A stretch of DNA of 64,000 bases. Origin: Gari tellinella. Its lineage: Eukaryota; Mollusca; Bivalvia; Cardiida; Psammobiidae. A program made the translations under genes and the position numbers. Shown in pieces: positions 54,895 to 64,000 of this stretch (position 1 is the stretch's first letter; each line of letters starts with the position of its first letter). Location: contig OV277862.1 in the NCBI GenBank assembly GCA_922989275.2, positions 64,989,832 through 65,053,831 on the forward strand, written 5' to 3'. The notes under the pieces are model-generated. The model had not been told where the DNA came from and did not search any database. It saw only the letters and a list, made by a program, of their open reading frames with translations.

Positions 54895-55143
54895 AGAGAT
54901 ATTTCATGCATTGCGACCGTAGATATATCGACACGAGTGTTAAACAGTTTGTATCCTGGTCAGTTGTCAATTTATTTAACGCCCGACACTCAACAAAACT
55001 GAGGTTGCTTCTTGTCATGATAAGGTTACCGTTCCACTAAGCGTTTTCAGATGCGTCGTCCAACCGTCATCCAAGTTTGACAACGGTCAGCATCATGAAT
55101 AATGTTTGAAAAGATTAGCGAAGTCGCGCTCGTCACCTAAGTT

Positions 55144-55246
55144 CTAACCCTTTTACTCTCAATTACGCCAAAAGGCGCGTTTGGCAATAGTTTGGATCCT
55201 ATTCAGACGCCGCGAAATCCGGTGTCTTTTCAGGAGCCAAACTACA
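55144..55246. repeat. family A MITE fragment
   Basis: CTAACCCTTTTACTCTCAA, then GGCGCGTTTGGCAATAG, TTTGGATCCTATTCAGACGC and CGCG, then CCGGTGTCTTTTCAGGAGCC. Right terminus absent. Confidence 0.6.
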
Positions 55247-55695
55247 CTCACCTAAAAAATTCCTTTAGACCGCCTTTATGCTTGGTTCACACCAACGGCG
55301 AATGCCGCGCTTTAAATCGGCGAGCCAAGCGTCGTCATTTTTGTTTACTTTTCCAAAAATATCACGATCTCTTACGCTCTAAAAAGCTCTGATACGCTCT
55401 GATACGAATTGGTTGCCGCTTTGGGACGAGTTATTTCCCGACTAGTTACGGTTTCTCACGATTTGATCCCGCTTTGATCAGCTTTATTACGCTTTATTAC
55501 GATTTGATGCGATTGTTAAGCTTTAAATCAGGCTCTGATACGATTATCAAGCTTTTTTTGCATTGTTACGCTCTGTTCAGCTCTGTTACGCATTGAAAAA
55601 TGTCAAGATCGCCGATTTCATGCCGCTTTTGATCCATAGCCTAAAAAGAGATGCAGCAGATCCACAAAATCATTGCTTTTTGACTCCAGAACACG

Positions 55696-55815
55696 ATGTC
55701 AGAACAACAAGATCCAGAAGTTCCAGATGTACCAGAACATGATCTATCCCAAAAACAATGCAATGAGTGGTACTCAAGTCGCAGCGCTATTTATAGGGAT
55801 GGAGATAGAGCGTGA
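55696..55815 (+). other. mini-ORF in foldback arm A
   Basis: ATG-led frame of 39 codons beginning MSEQQDPEVPDVPEHDLS and ending RDGDRA before TGA. It corresponds to the mirrored frame at 56874-56740 for its first 18 residues. The text looks like protein rather than the surrounding AAAGCG repeats, so it may be a captured exon or the start of a lost transposase gene. Function unknown. Confidence 0.4.
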
Positions 55816-56739
55816 GTATCGTAGGAGAGCCTGAAAGAGCATGAGAGAGCCTGAGGAAGCTTGCCAAGCGTAACAAAGCCTAACAAAACAAGTCAATCCT
55901 TGATCAAAGCGTCTCAATTCTTGAGAAAGCGTGAGAGTCCTTCATGAAAACGTAACAAAGCGTATCAAAGCGTGTCAGATCTTGATGAAAGCGTCTGACC
56001 TCGTATCAGATCTTCATGCCAAATCGTAACAAATCTTGAGACATCTTAACGAAGCGTGTCAAGTTGTGACAGACCGTGAAGACTGGGGTCCCCGCTTTGA
56101 ACCAAGCTCTGTTAAGCTTTCCTACGCTTTGAGTCAAGCTTTGCTGAGCTGTGTTTCGCTTTGTTAAGCTTTGATACGCTCTAGGCGCTTTAATCAATTC
56201 GTAATGCTAGGTTCACACCAACGGCGCTTTGATGGCGCTTTAAAGCGGCGTGCAAAGCGGCACCAAAGCGTAACAAAGCTTGATTAAAGCGTCAGGGTCG
56301 TAATACGCTTGGAGTAAAGCGGGGCATTCGGCAAGAGCGCCCAATGTTTTTAAACTGTTTAAAAATTTGGGGCGCTCTGTCACGAATTGATTAAAGCGCC
56401 TAGGGCGTATCAAAGCTTATCAAAGCTTAACAAAGCGTAACAAAGCTCAGCAAAGCTTGACTCAAAGCGTAGGAAAGCTTAACAGAGCTTGGTTCAAAGC
56501 GGGGACCCAAGTCTTCGCGGTCTGTCACCACTTGACACGCTTCGTTAAGGTGTCTCAAGATTTGTTACGATCTGGCACGAAGATCTGACACGAGGCCAGA
56601 CGCTTTCATCAAGATATGGCACGCTTTGTTACGATTTGTTACGTTTTCATGAAGGACTCTCACGCTTTCCCACGAATTGAGACGCTTCGATCAAGGATTG
56701 ACACGTTTTGTTAGGCTTTGTTACGCTTGGCAAGTTTCT

Positions 56740-56874
56740 TCACGCTCTCTCACGCTCTTTCACGCTTTCAATGGCTATGATGTAGTTATACAACAAGGAT
56801 ACAAACATCATGTCTTCTTCAGATAGATCATGCTCTGGTTCATCTGGAACTTCTGGATCTTGTTGTTCTGCCAT
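56740..56874 (-). other. mirrored mini-ORF in foldback arm A'
   Basis: ATG-led frame of 44 codons, MAEQQDPEVPDEPEHDLS then EEDMMFVSLLYNYIIA, then the frame enters the repeat words and stops. Compared with the plus-strand copy, the first 18 residues are conserved (two changes) while the following DNA diverges, hinting at past coding constraint or recent copying. Confidence 0.4.
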
Positions 56875-57494
56875 CGTGTTCTGGAGTCAAAGATGCAATG
56901 ATAGTTTGGAACTTCTGCATCTTTATGTAGGCTCTGGATAAAAATCGGCATGAAATCGGCGATCTTGACAGTTTCCAATGCGTAACAGAGCTGAACAGAG
57001 CGTAACAATGCACAACAAAGCTTGATAATCGTATCAGAGCTTGATTTAAAGCGCCATAATCGCATCAAAGCGTAATAAAGTGTAATAAAGCTTATTAAAG
57101 CGTGACTTTAAGCGTAACAAAGCCTGATGAAAGCGGGACCAAAGCGCGAGGTCGGGAAAAAATTCGTCCCAAAGCGGCAACCAATTCGTATCAGAGCGTA
57201 TCAGAGCGTAAGAGATCGTGATATTTTTTGAAAAGTTAACAAAAATGACGACGCTTTGCTCGCCGATTTAAAGCGCGGCATTCGCCGTTGGTGTGAACCT
57301 AGCATAACAGAGCGCCCAAAATTTTTAAACCGTTTAAAAAAATTTGGCGCTCTTGCCGAATGTCCCGCTTTACTCCAAGCTTTCCCACGATCTATTACGA
57401 CCCTGACGCTTTAATCAAGCTTTGTTACGCTTTTGTGCCGCTTTGCACGCCGCTTTAAAGCGCCATCAAAGCGCCGTTGGTGTGAACCTAGCAT

Positions 57495-58579
57495 AATTAG
57501 TCATTTATATTTCCTCCTAATCAATCGATAATGAGAAGGTTATTAAAAAATCAAAAGCTAAAAGACCTTGTGTGTGATTTGGTATCAATGCAATCACCCT
57601 TTCATGACTTTTTGACCCATTTGAATGTATAGGGATGTAAAACAAATAAAGACAAAACATTTTGCTAGAATTTACCCGGAAAAGTTTGAAATACCGAATA
57701 GTTTGACCAAATGTGTTCATTTTACAGTCAATAACCGCCGTGGCCTCCATGTACCTGAATACATCTCAGAAGTCCGACATAGTCGTCCGTCGTGTTGTTT
57801 TGTTTTTCATACTCGATATATAGCTGGAATCAGGTGTCATGTGCGTGGGCCATTAGGCATGCTCTGCAATGTATAGTGGTTTAAGCTGATTACATTATTC
57901 AATTCAAGGTACACCATACCTTTGGAATATAGTGATTTACCTGGTGTAAATAGCCCCGAAAACTGAACAAGTGTTCCAAACTTCAAACGGATAGACAACA
58001 TAAGATACTAAAAAATACTAACCTAAATACCAACAAAAACTGATGTAGGCAACAGAGTGGCGACAAGTTGTGCTAAACATTTAATAATAAAACAACAAAT
58101 AAGCATATGCCTTAACCACTCGACTATTTCCACACATGACAGTTGGCTTATTTTTAAGTTGTATTATTGCTATCAATAATCAAGTAAATCACTACGCAAG
58201 GTGTAAATTGGCGTGGGTAGAATGATTCACAAAATGTGATTTAATGCATTTTTGTGTAAAAGAGAAGAAATAATGTTAAACAAGGTTTTGTTTTAAAGGC
58301 GTATCTACTAGGCGTTGTCTGAAAGTCATTTATGTCTCCTTGTTTCTTTCCATTGCAACTGAAAATTACTTGGTATTGTTAAGTTTAGTAAATATTTGGA
58401 ATTGTGATACCGGGTATATAAGTTGTTCCGGCTTACGCCGTCCAAACAATGGAAAAGTGTCATTCTGATGCTATCCTTAGGTAATAAATAGACATGCTGA
58501 GACCAATAAAACTGTAGTGTGACAACTGTAACTATAAACACTTTCTTAATCATTACAGGTGTCTCCTTTTACTCAACAG
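57495..58579. other. intergenic, nothing recognised
   Basis: TAGTGATTTACCTGG near 57932 and a rough inverse CAAGTAAATCACTACG near 58180 may be remnants of an inverted-repeat element. The 75-83 codon frames here have no domain. Confidence 0.35.
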
Positions 58580-58686
58580 TGTTTTGTAATATATTGGGAG
58601 CTGTGGTGCGCAGGAATTGACCACGAAGGCCGAATGCCTGAGTGGTCAATTCCTGCGCACCACAACGACCGACCATTGTAAAATAC
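58580..58686. mobile_element. short foldback with GC-rich hairpin, family F
   Basis: TGTGGTGCGCAGGAATTGAC and its exact complement surround a 17-base loop region; further out TTTTGTAAT and ATTGTAAAA are also inverted. One copy only in this window. Confidence 0.75.
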
Positions 58687-59262
58687 CGTTTCACAACGGT
58701 AGAACATAGATTATTTCGATTCTAACATGACCAGGTTTAACGAAATTCATTAGAAAGGAAATCAAATGTTCCATACTTATTTCCTCAGCAGATGCAGTTT
58801 TTGGACCGAATAACTTTTTCCGCGGCATTACAAGAATCTAACACCCAACAGCAAATTTACATTTACCGATCCACAATCTGGCATAGAACAAACATAACAT
58901 GAAACAAGACAGAAGAATGGGAAAATTACAGTAGCATGACTGGTTAAAAGTAAATGGTCTTTACGGGCTATATGAAAAACGTAAGAAATTTAAAAATCAT
59001 AACGTACGAATGCACGAGGTCACGTCATGTCATATAACCGCGGGAGGAGCGGGATAGAGAAGAGCGTTGTAAAACGTCTCAGATATACCACGATAGACCT
59101 GTTCTTTGTTTATAGAGAGGAATTCACGTGTCATGTTAGAATACATATTTATATTATTATTACATGTCTGTATAACCACATTGTTAAAACTAAAGATGCT
59201 GCAATAGACGAATCAATCGCGTCAACACGGGGAGTTTGTAGCAAACGTATATGACGTAGCTT
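58687..59262. other. intergenic, nothing recognised
   Basis: No gene or structured repeat recognised. A 75-codon plus-strand frame at 59027-59254 has no domain. Confidence 0.35.
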
Positions 59263-59416
59263 CAGATAAGGAGAGTATTTCAAAATCTAAAATCTTTATT
59301 TTTCATTTAAACCCTATGGTGTTACCAAAATGAGTAGTAACACCATAGGTTTTCGTGCTAAAATGAGAGAAAATGCTGGATATGTTCAGTTTACTCCCTC
59401 TTATCTGGAGCCCTGG
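59263..59416. mobile_element. foldback MITE, family E copy 2
   Basis: CAGATAAGGAGAGTATTTC on the left and TTATCTGGAGCCCTGG on the right match the ends of 23854-24048. The centre here is ACCCTATGGTGTTAC and complement around an ATGAGTA loop. The left CCAGGGCTC is missing. Confidence 0.75.
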
Positions 59417-60215
59417 TTAGTCTGCAAGAATGAGGAGAAGATGGGACTGAATATCCCATCGAATCTTAGCTGAATCCCACACAACTTATATGGGATTACC
59501 TTACATTCCTAACACATGTGTATACTCGTCATTTATATGCCAAATATCGCATACTTGACTTTTATTATACTTTTATGTATAAAAATTAAATATATGCTTG
59601 GTTTGCTTAAGAAATAATGACACGTGTGTCAAACAGTATATATTCTGATATGACACTGCGATATGCGGCGTTTGATCGGACTCCAACCTGATGGCAGGTA
59701 TAAGTGTTGGCGTGGCAGTAAAGAGATAAATATTTATCGAAAAAAAACCTTTATTATGGCAAACATCACTTCTTAAACATTGCTAACTTTCAAAAATAAA
59801 CTGAAACCCTAACGCTTTATTCTGATTACGTTTAACTGAACAAACATCCCAACTACAATTGTATTATACATGACGTCACAATCCTGAATATAAATATGTT
59901 TAGGTATAGGTGTACGGTTAACACTGCATACTATATAATGTGAACACTGAATGGGATTGATGTGTAGTTGATTTAAACAGATGTCTGCTTAAAGCAATGA
60001 ATAACTATAGGACTTTACTATAATATTTCTTAACGTCTGTCTTAAATGCCATCAGTTAGTCCTCTTCTTAGCGAACGTAATAGCAGTTTAGTTAGCCCAC
60101 AACACTTTAAGAATACTATCACAATGTCTGACAGTTCGTTAACAAGTTCATATTTAAGATTTATCTGTGATATTTTAAATACGTTTTCTATTGTATCAAC
60201 TTCGAATGTATATTA
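59417..60215. other. intergenic with one core fragment
   Basis: GTGTCAAACAGTATATATTC, then GCGGCGTTTGATCGGACTCC at about 59625-59690, is a worn core. No gene. Confidence 0.4.
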
Positions 60216-60857
60216 GGCTGGGTCGCAGCAACACCTACCCCTGGACTTTTTTCATGGGTATCAACTTTTTCGTTGACGTCTTCACGATATTTTATGATTA
60301 ACCAAAACTTCATTTTGTCACTGCTAGGTTTAATTTAACGGTTACGATGGTAACCGCCATGTAATTTTCAAACCTACCCTATGTGTAAAAATGGGTTATA
60401 ACTTTGCCTCTAGAGGAGCTACAGATATTAAATAAGTACCAAAGTAAAGTACAGACAGAGGCCATTACGATGAGGTAAAGGTTAATTAATATTCAAGATT
60501 TAATACTTATGAATATTTGTGAGATAGTCAAAATAAAGCGGAAAATCATGAAAATTAAGCATGCTGTTTTGTTCCAGAGGCATATTTATACATCAAATCT
60601 CTTAAAAAGGCTAAAATGTTTCAAACAGTTCATACAAAGAACATAAACTATGTTTTGTTACAATAACATTTCAGAATGCATAAATAATTAAGCTAATTTG
60701 CATAATATTTACAACGTAACGAAATTCTTCAAATAGGAAGAATCTGAAAATTACATGGGGGTTACCATGGTAACGGTTAAATTAAACATAGCAGTGACAA
60801 AATGAAAAAGTTGATACCCATGAAAAAAGTCATGGGGGGGGGTGCTGCGATCCAGCC
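60216..60857. mobile_element. 642 bp TA-flanked foldback
   Basis: GGCTGGGTCGCAGCA at the left and TGCTGCGATCCAGCC at the right, with TA on both sides (60214-60215 and 60858-60859). Inverted similarity continues inward for about 150 bases, including TTTTTTCATGGGTATCAACT, CATTTTGTCACTGCTA and GGTTACGATGGTAACC. A G-run (GGGGGGGGG) is near the right end. No transposase. It lies about 100 bases downstream of the SULT-C stop. Confidence 0.85.
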
Positions 60858-60958
60858 TATATGGACTGAGGAATGAAGTGTAAGTTCGATTCTTAATCAT
60901 CTGATAATGGTCTATTTAGTTGTACGAATTCTAAAGATATTGAAAAGACATAGCATGT

Positions 60959-61861
60959 CTATTCGTATTTGAACTTAAATATGCTATCTCTAAGGTAAGA
61001 GTCACAGAGTTTGTCAAATATTTCATTTTGTGCAACTGTGAAGTGGTTTTTCCAGTCACCAATGTCCCCTTTTCTGAAAATGAGTGATCGTCCATCTTTT
61101 TGTCTAAGACCTTTGTGTATGCTGTCCCTATCGGCATTCGTTCTTGTTTCCATTTTGTTAAAGGTGCAGTCGTTCGCAATCTGTAGCAGCTCCTCATCGC
61201 TCTTTTTATACCCGATGTGTTGATTTAAACTGCGAAGGTTTTCTATGATATTGTCCTTGAGGTCTTCAAAGTAGATGTACTTCACATTGAAGTTGTTGTT
61301 TCCAACCTTTGATTGTTCTATCACTTCTTCCCACTCCTTCAGATAGTCAAAGTAACTTCCCCATGGAGTTTTGCCTGCAATCAATGATTCAAAGAACTCG
61401 TTCCAATCTTGTGGGTTACTGAACATTTCACTATTCTTCAAGTGATGAAAGAATGACACCGCCACATCTTTGGGATTTCGAAGTACCAACACAATTTTGC
61501 ATCGATTTTGAATCAGTGATTCTGGTAGGCGTTTAGGCTTTATATGCGTTGTGAAAATTCTAGGCGCATCAAGACCGTTAACCGTTTCAGCGGAGGAATA
61601 TTCTAACAACCCAAACTTAGGACGGTTAGGTTCGTCTGCAGATTTCTTTAACAGTCCTCGGATGAGGGCTCCCATCCAGTGTGTGCCGCATTTCGGATAG
61701 GAACACAACAGCATATCCCCTTCCATGTACGGAATTTCTTTAACATACTTCATTTGTTTCTTGAAGTCAATTTGGTGATGATTTGACATGATCATATCTT
61801 CAAAAACGGATAGTTTTTTCGGTTCACCATGTTTAGTTTTCATTTCAACAAAAGCATCCAT
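60959..61861 (-). CDS. cytosolic sulfotransferase, SULT-C
   Basis: A 300-residue PAPS-dependent sulfotransferase, uninterrupted. SYPKCGTHW (54-62) is the intact PAPS loop including the Trp that SULT-A lacks. His106 in TTHIKPKRLPES is the catalytic-base candidate; LRNPKDVAVS (Arg128, Ser136) and RKGDIGDWKNHFT are the 3'-phosphate sites. The ATG at 61861 is chosen because TTTTCTTTCAG ends exactly before it, as at SULT-A. It shares the C-terminal DSIFKF-YE with SULT-A, so they are paralogues, but it is clearly more divergent than SULT-A and SULT-B are from each other. Acceptor substrate unknown. The most likely functional enzyme of the cluster. Confidence 0.93.
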   Translation of the reverse strand: MDAFVEMKTKHGEPKKLSVFEDMIMSNHHQIDFKKQMKYVKEIPYMEGDMLLCSYPKCGTHWMGALIRGLLKKSADEPNRPKFGLLEYSSAETVNGLDAPRIFTTHIKPKRLPESLIQNRCKIVLVLRNPKDVAVSFFHHLKNSEMFSNPQDWNEFFESLIAGKTPWGSYFDYLKEWEEVIEQSKVGNNNFNVKYIYFEDLKDNIIENLRSLNQHIGYKKSDEELLQIANDCTFNKMETRTNADRDSIHKGLRQKDGRSLIFRKGDIGDWKNHFTVAQNEIFDKLCDSYLRDSIFKFKYE

Positions 61862-62259
61862 CTGAAAGAAAATAGTGCAAAACCATAACTTTTATGGCTA
61901 ATAATAAAGCATTCAGTCATTAGATGTAAGCATAGTCGTTCCTCTTAAAAAACTACGTTACAACCTGCAATGCACGATGATAAGTATACTTAATGATGAT
62001 ATATTTTTTATATATCATATTATATTTATGTATTTTTGTGGGTTTTTTTATGAAATATTAATTTGTAAGTGAAAGACTGTGATCTTGTAAATATGTTTCC
62101 ACGACTTTAGACTTTAGATACCGGTACATTGCAATTACTTATTCAATCTTTGGTTCACTTGACTTCAAAGTTTTCGGCTGCAAATGATGTTGTCTGCAAC
62201 CGATATCCCCACGTTATCAAACAGTTTAGATACATTGGATATATATCTTTTTGCATTAT
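61862..62259. other. SULT-C upstream region
   Basis: The bases next to the ATG (61862-61872) form the splice acceptor of a presumed 5' UTR intron. Further upstream is AT-rich with no recognised promoter motif. Confidence 0.5.
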
Positions 62260-62472
62260 TAACCCATAGCCTGCCACTCACGACTAAAGCTCCATATGCA
62301 AACAGCTTGGATCCGGATGAGACGCCGAGTAACTCGGCGTCTCATCCGGATCCAAGCTGTTTGACACTCAGACAACATTTTCAGCAATTTTGAGCAACTT
62401 TGAAGCACTTTGAAACTTGAAGCAGACGAGAAATATAGCAGACGACAATTTATTTGGCGGGCTAAGGGTTAA
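62260..62472. mobile_element. TTAA-flanked MITE, family A4 variant
   Basis: TTAACCCATAGCCTGCCACT at the left and GGCGGGCTAAGGGTTAA at the right. The core 62299-62363 is a perfect palindrome with CAAACAGCTTGGATCCGGAT, GAGACGCCGAG, TAA turn and complement. The GAGACGCCGAG arm is a distinct core subtype. Confidence 0.85.
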
Positions 62473-62604
62473 GAAGCATTAAGTGATTCAAGCAATTAAA
62501 CACATCGTGTAAACCAATCATCAATATGTCATCGACTCAGTTTAATTCTTACATAAGGATGTTAACTTGATTGATTGAAGATAAACGAATGTGACTATCA
62601 ACCT

Positions 62605-62755
62605 GACCCAGCGCTTATAACGCGTTTGAGTTGAGTCTGAGTTCGTTCTCAAGCATTTGTTTGGTCAGATTTCAGTCTAGGCTCAAATCTGACCAATCAA
62701 ATGCTTGATAATGATTAAAGATTCAGCTCAAACGCTTTTTAAGCATGGACCCTGT
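62605..62755. mobile_element. foldback MITE, family C copy 3
   Basis: GACCCAGCGCTTATAACGCG at the left and CTTTTTAAGCATGGACCCTG at the right. The centre is TTTCAGTCTAGGCTCAAA, one arm base changed. The right arm carries a small insertion near ATAATGATTAAAG. Confidence 0.75.
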
Positions 62756-63082
62756 GTAGGTTTCCTGATCATAAAATATGTTGAAATTGTTCCAGTATAT
62801 GTATTTTAATATATATAATGAGCAGTTGCATCACAACTGCATCATACCCACGCTGCAATATTGAGTAACTGCGTATTTGCACTTAACTATTATCCCCTAT
62901 AACATGTAATTCTGAAGTATATGTATCTTTCTTATAGCTCTAACCGTATTTTCACGATTCTACTATATTCTGATAAGAGAATGTTAATGGCATGTCAGGT
63001 TAATGGCATGGAGGCTTGAAGGGTAATGATGTGCAGTATACTGCAAAAGCAGTTATAGCTTTACTAGCCTTTTCAAAACTAT

Positions 63083-63277
63083 TTAACCCTTTACCCCATG
63101 ACCTGTTTCTAAGGCACATTCTGCTTTACTTTCAGCCTGTTTTAAGATAAAATCTGCTAGGCTATATAAAGTATTTGTAAAGGTTATTGTTCATGAGGGT
63201 TTAAACTGGAACTACTTTCATCAGCGGAGGAATAAATTAAATACGCTAAAAGTCGCTTCTATGGGGGAAAGGGTTAA
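63083..63277. mobile_element. TTAA-flanked MITE, family B, left arm deleted
   Basis: Ends TTAACCCTTTACCCCATGAC and ATGGGGGAAAGGGTTAA. The left half of the hairpin is lost: CTGTTTCTAAGGCACATTC runs straight into the right arm GCTTTACTTTCAGCCTG. Confidence 0.85.
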
Positions 63278-64000
63278 CAGGTATTTGTCAATGACGTTGA
63301 AAACAGCCGAGTCTGTGTGAGTCCAAGATTTAGCCAAACAGACCGCGTGGTGCACATATTTATCAAACATGTATTGAGTCCATAAACAGTAGTTGATATT
63401 CCGGTTATGACCATTTTCAGATAGTCCTAATTCAAGATGTATTTGGGCCAATATTTTTAGAAATAGAGATATAGATTTATTCGGTAAAAAGTGTACATAA
63501 CATGGCAAAGCATAGTTAAAGCAATTATATAAGAGCCATGTAATGAGCACTCGAAACCAAGGAAAACACAAAAAAGGAAAAGTATTAGCCTTATTTCCAT
63601 TGTGCTCATTTTCAATCTATGATATTTGCTAAGAAGTTTAGGCACCACTGCACTGTCTGATTGGACATGGGTCAGGCTTTTCTATGTACTTTTACAATTT
63701 TTCTGAAAATGAATTGTGTGCAACATTAAGAGACGCAGTCACACACAGTTTACATTGAGTGAGTTACTAGTGATGTATTTGTTTAGCTTTTGAAAATCTC
63801 TATTTCGTACAATTTTGCACACTCATCTACAACATAACTTCCACTACTCATTCCGCTGAATATATAGTTAAAGCTATTTCATGTCTCTAGCTGGGTGGTA
63901 AAGGAAATATTAAAGTTGCTGGATTCTATTTCCTTAATCAATCCAGCCAGAGATTACACCTTTTGTTTGACACCGTTCTTGTTTCCTCTTCATTTTACTA
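63278..64000. other. intergenic, nothing recognised
   Basis: The minus-strand 116-codon frame (63571-63221) overlaps the MITE end and has no domain. No gene supported to the window edge. Confidence 0.35.

Larger units (their letters stand above)
55278..57494. mobile_element. 2.2 kb compound foldback, order A-C-A'-C'
   Basis: Four blocks alternate: A (55278-56203), C (56204-56380), A inverted (56381-57305) and C inverted (57306-57494). A and C both start ATGCTAGGTTCACACCAACG or a one-base variant, so the same terminal motif occurs four times. The blocks are built from short degenerate words such as AAAGCGTAACAAAGC and its complement GCTTTGTTACGCTTT. Arms of about 925 bp and 180 bp give two interlocked palindromes. 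Mirrored ATG-led mini frames sit in the two A blocks. No full transposase is visible. The family is unknown to me. Confidence 0.85.

Noticed and set aside
56808..57068. 86-codon minus-strand ORF in the compound foldback
   Set aside because: Different frame from the mirrored mini-ORF and built from repeat words; not conserved in the other arm.
63221..63571. 116-codon minus-strand ORF
   Set aside because: Ends within a MITE terminus, no domain, AT-rich.

Overview
This window looks like AT-rich, intron-type animal DNA from a bivalve mollusc. I infer a heterodont clam or mussel, Dreissena- or Mya-like, from the dense short palindromic transposons built around a GATCAGACGCCGCG core, the Penelope-like and LINE remnants, and cytosolic sulfotransferase genes with a splice acceptor directly before the ATG. 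No rRNA, CRISPR or bacterial operon is visible. Species is not established.

Host genes are few. Three cytosolic sulfotransferase (SULT) loci lie on the minus strand between 49.8 and 61.9 kb. SULT-A (49842-50738) and SULT-C (60959-61861) are open single coding exons. SULT-B (51955-52738) is a decayed tandem copy of SULT-A. SULT-A and SULT-B belong to a direct duplication of about 1.15 kb that also copied an upstream MITE. Only these genes look like host protein-coding loci; most other open frames are chance.

Mobile elements fill most of the rest. 26.28-30.56 kb holds a LINE with a 5'-truncated ORF1 and an uninterrupted endonuclease/reverse-transcriptase ORF, joined in one frame across a single TAG. 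Dead LINE pieces lie at 12.29-13.64 kb (split by a MITE) and 16.1-17.27 kb. A broken Penelope-like element with an inverted RT block and a GIY-YIG domain lies at 38.63-40.6 kb. MITEs of several classes are scattered throughout: TTAA-flanked (piggyBac-like), TA-flanked (mariner/pogo-like), 8-bp-TSD (hAT-like) and foldbacks without a class.

Region by region: 0-11 kb is MITE-studded intergenic DNA; 11.6-14.1 kb has a hAT-like mini-element, a LINE corpse and degenerate tandem repeats; 15.7-21.65 kb is a near-continuous pile of inverted-repeat elements; 22-26 kb has a tRNA-like sequence and foldbacks; 26-30.6 kb is the LINE; 30.75-32.5 kb is a tandem array of about ten long hairpins; 33-49 kb is intergenic DNA with MITEs, the Penelope remnant and minisatellites; 49.5-62 kb is the SULT cluster, interrupted by a 2.2 kb compound foldback at 55.28-57.49 kb; 62-64 kb has more MITEs.

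The most unusual structures are the hairpin array, the interdigitated A-C-A'-C' foldback with mirrored mini-ORFs, and the reuse of the same palindromic core inside MITEs with different terminal repeats.
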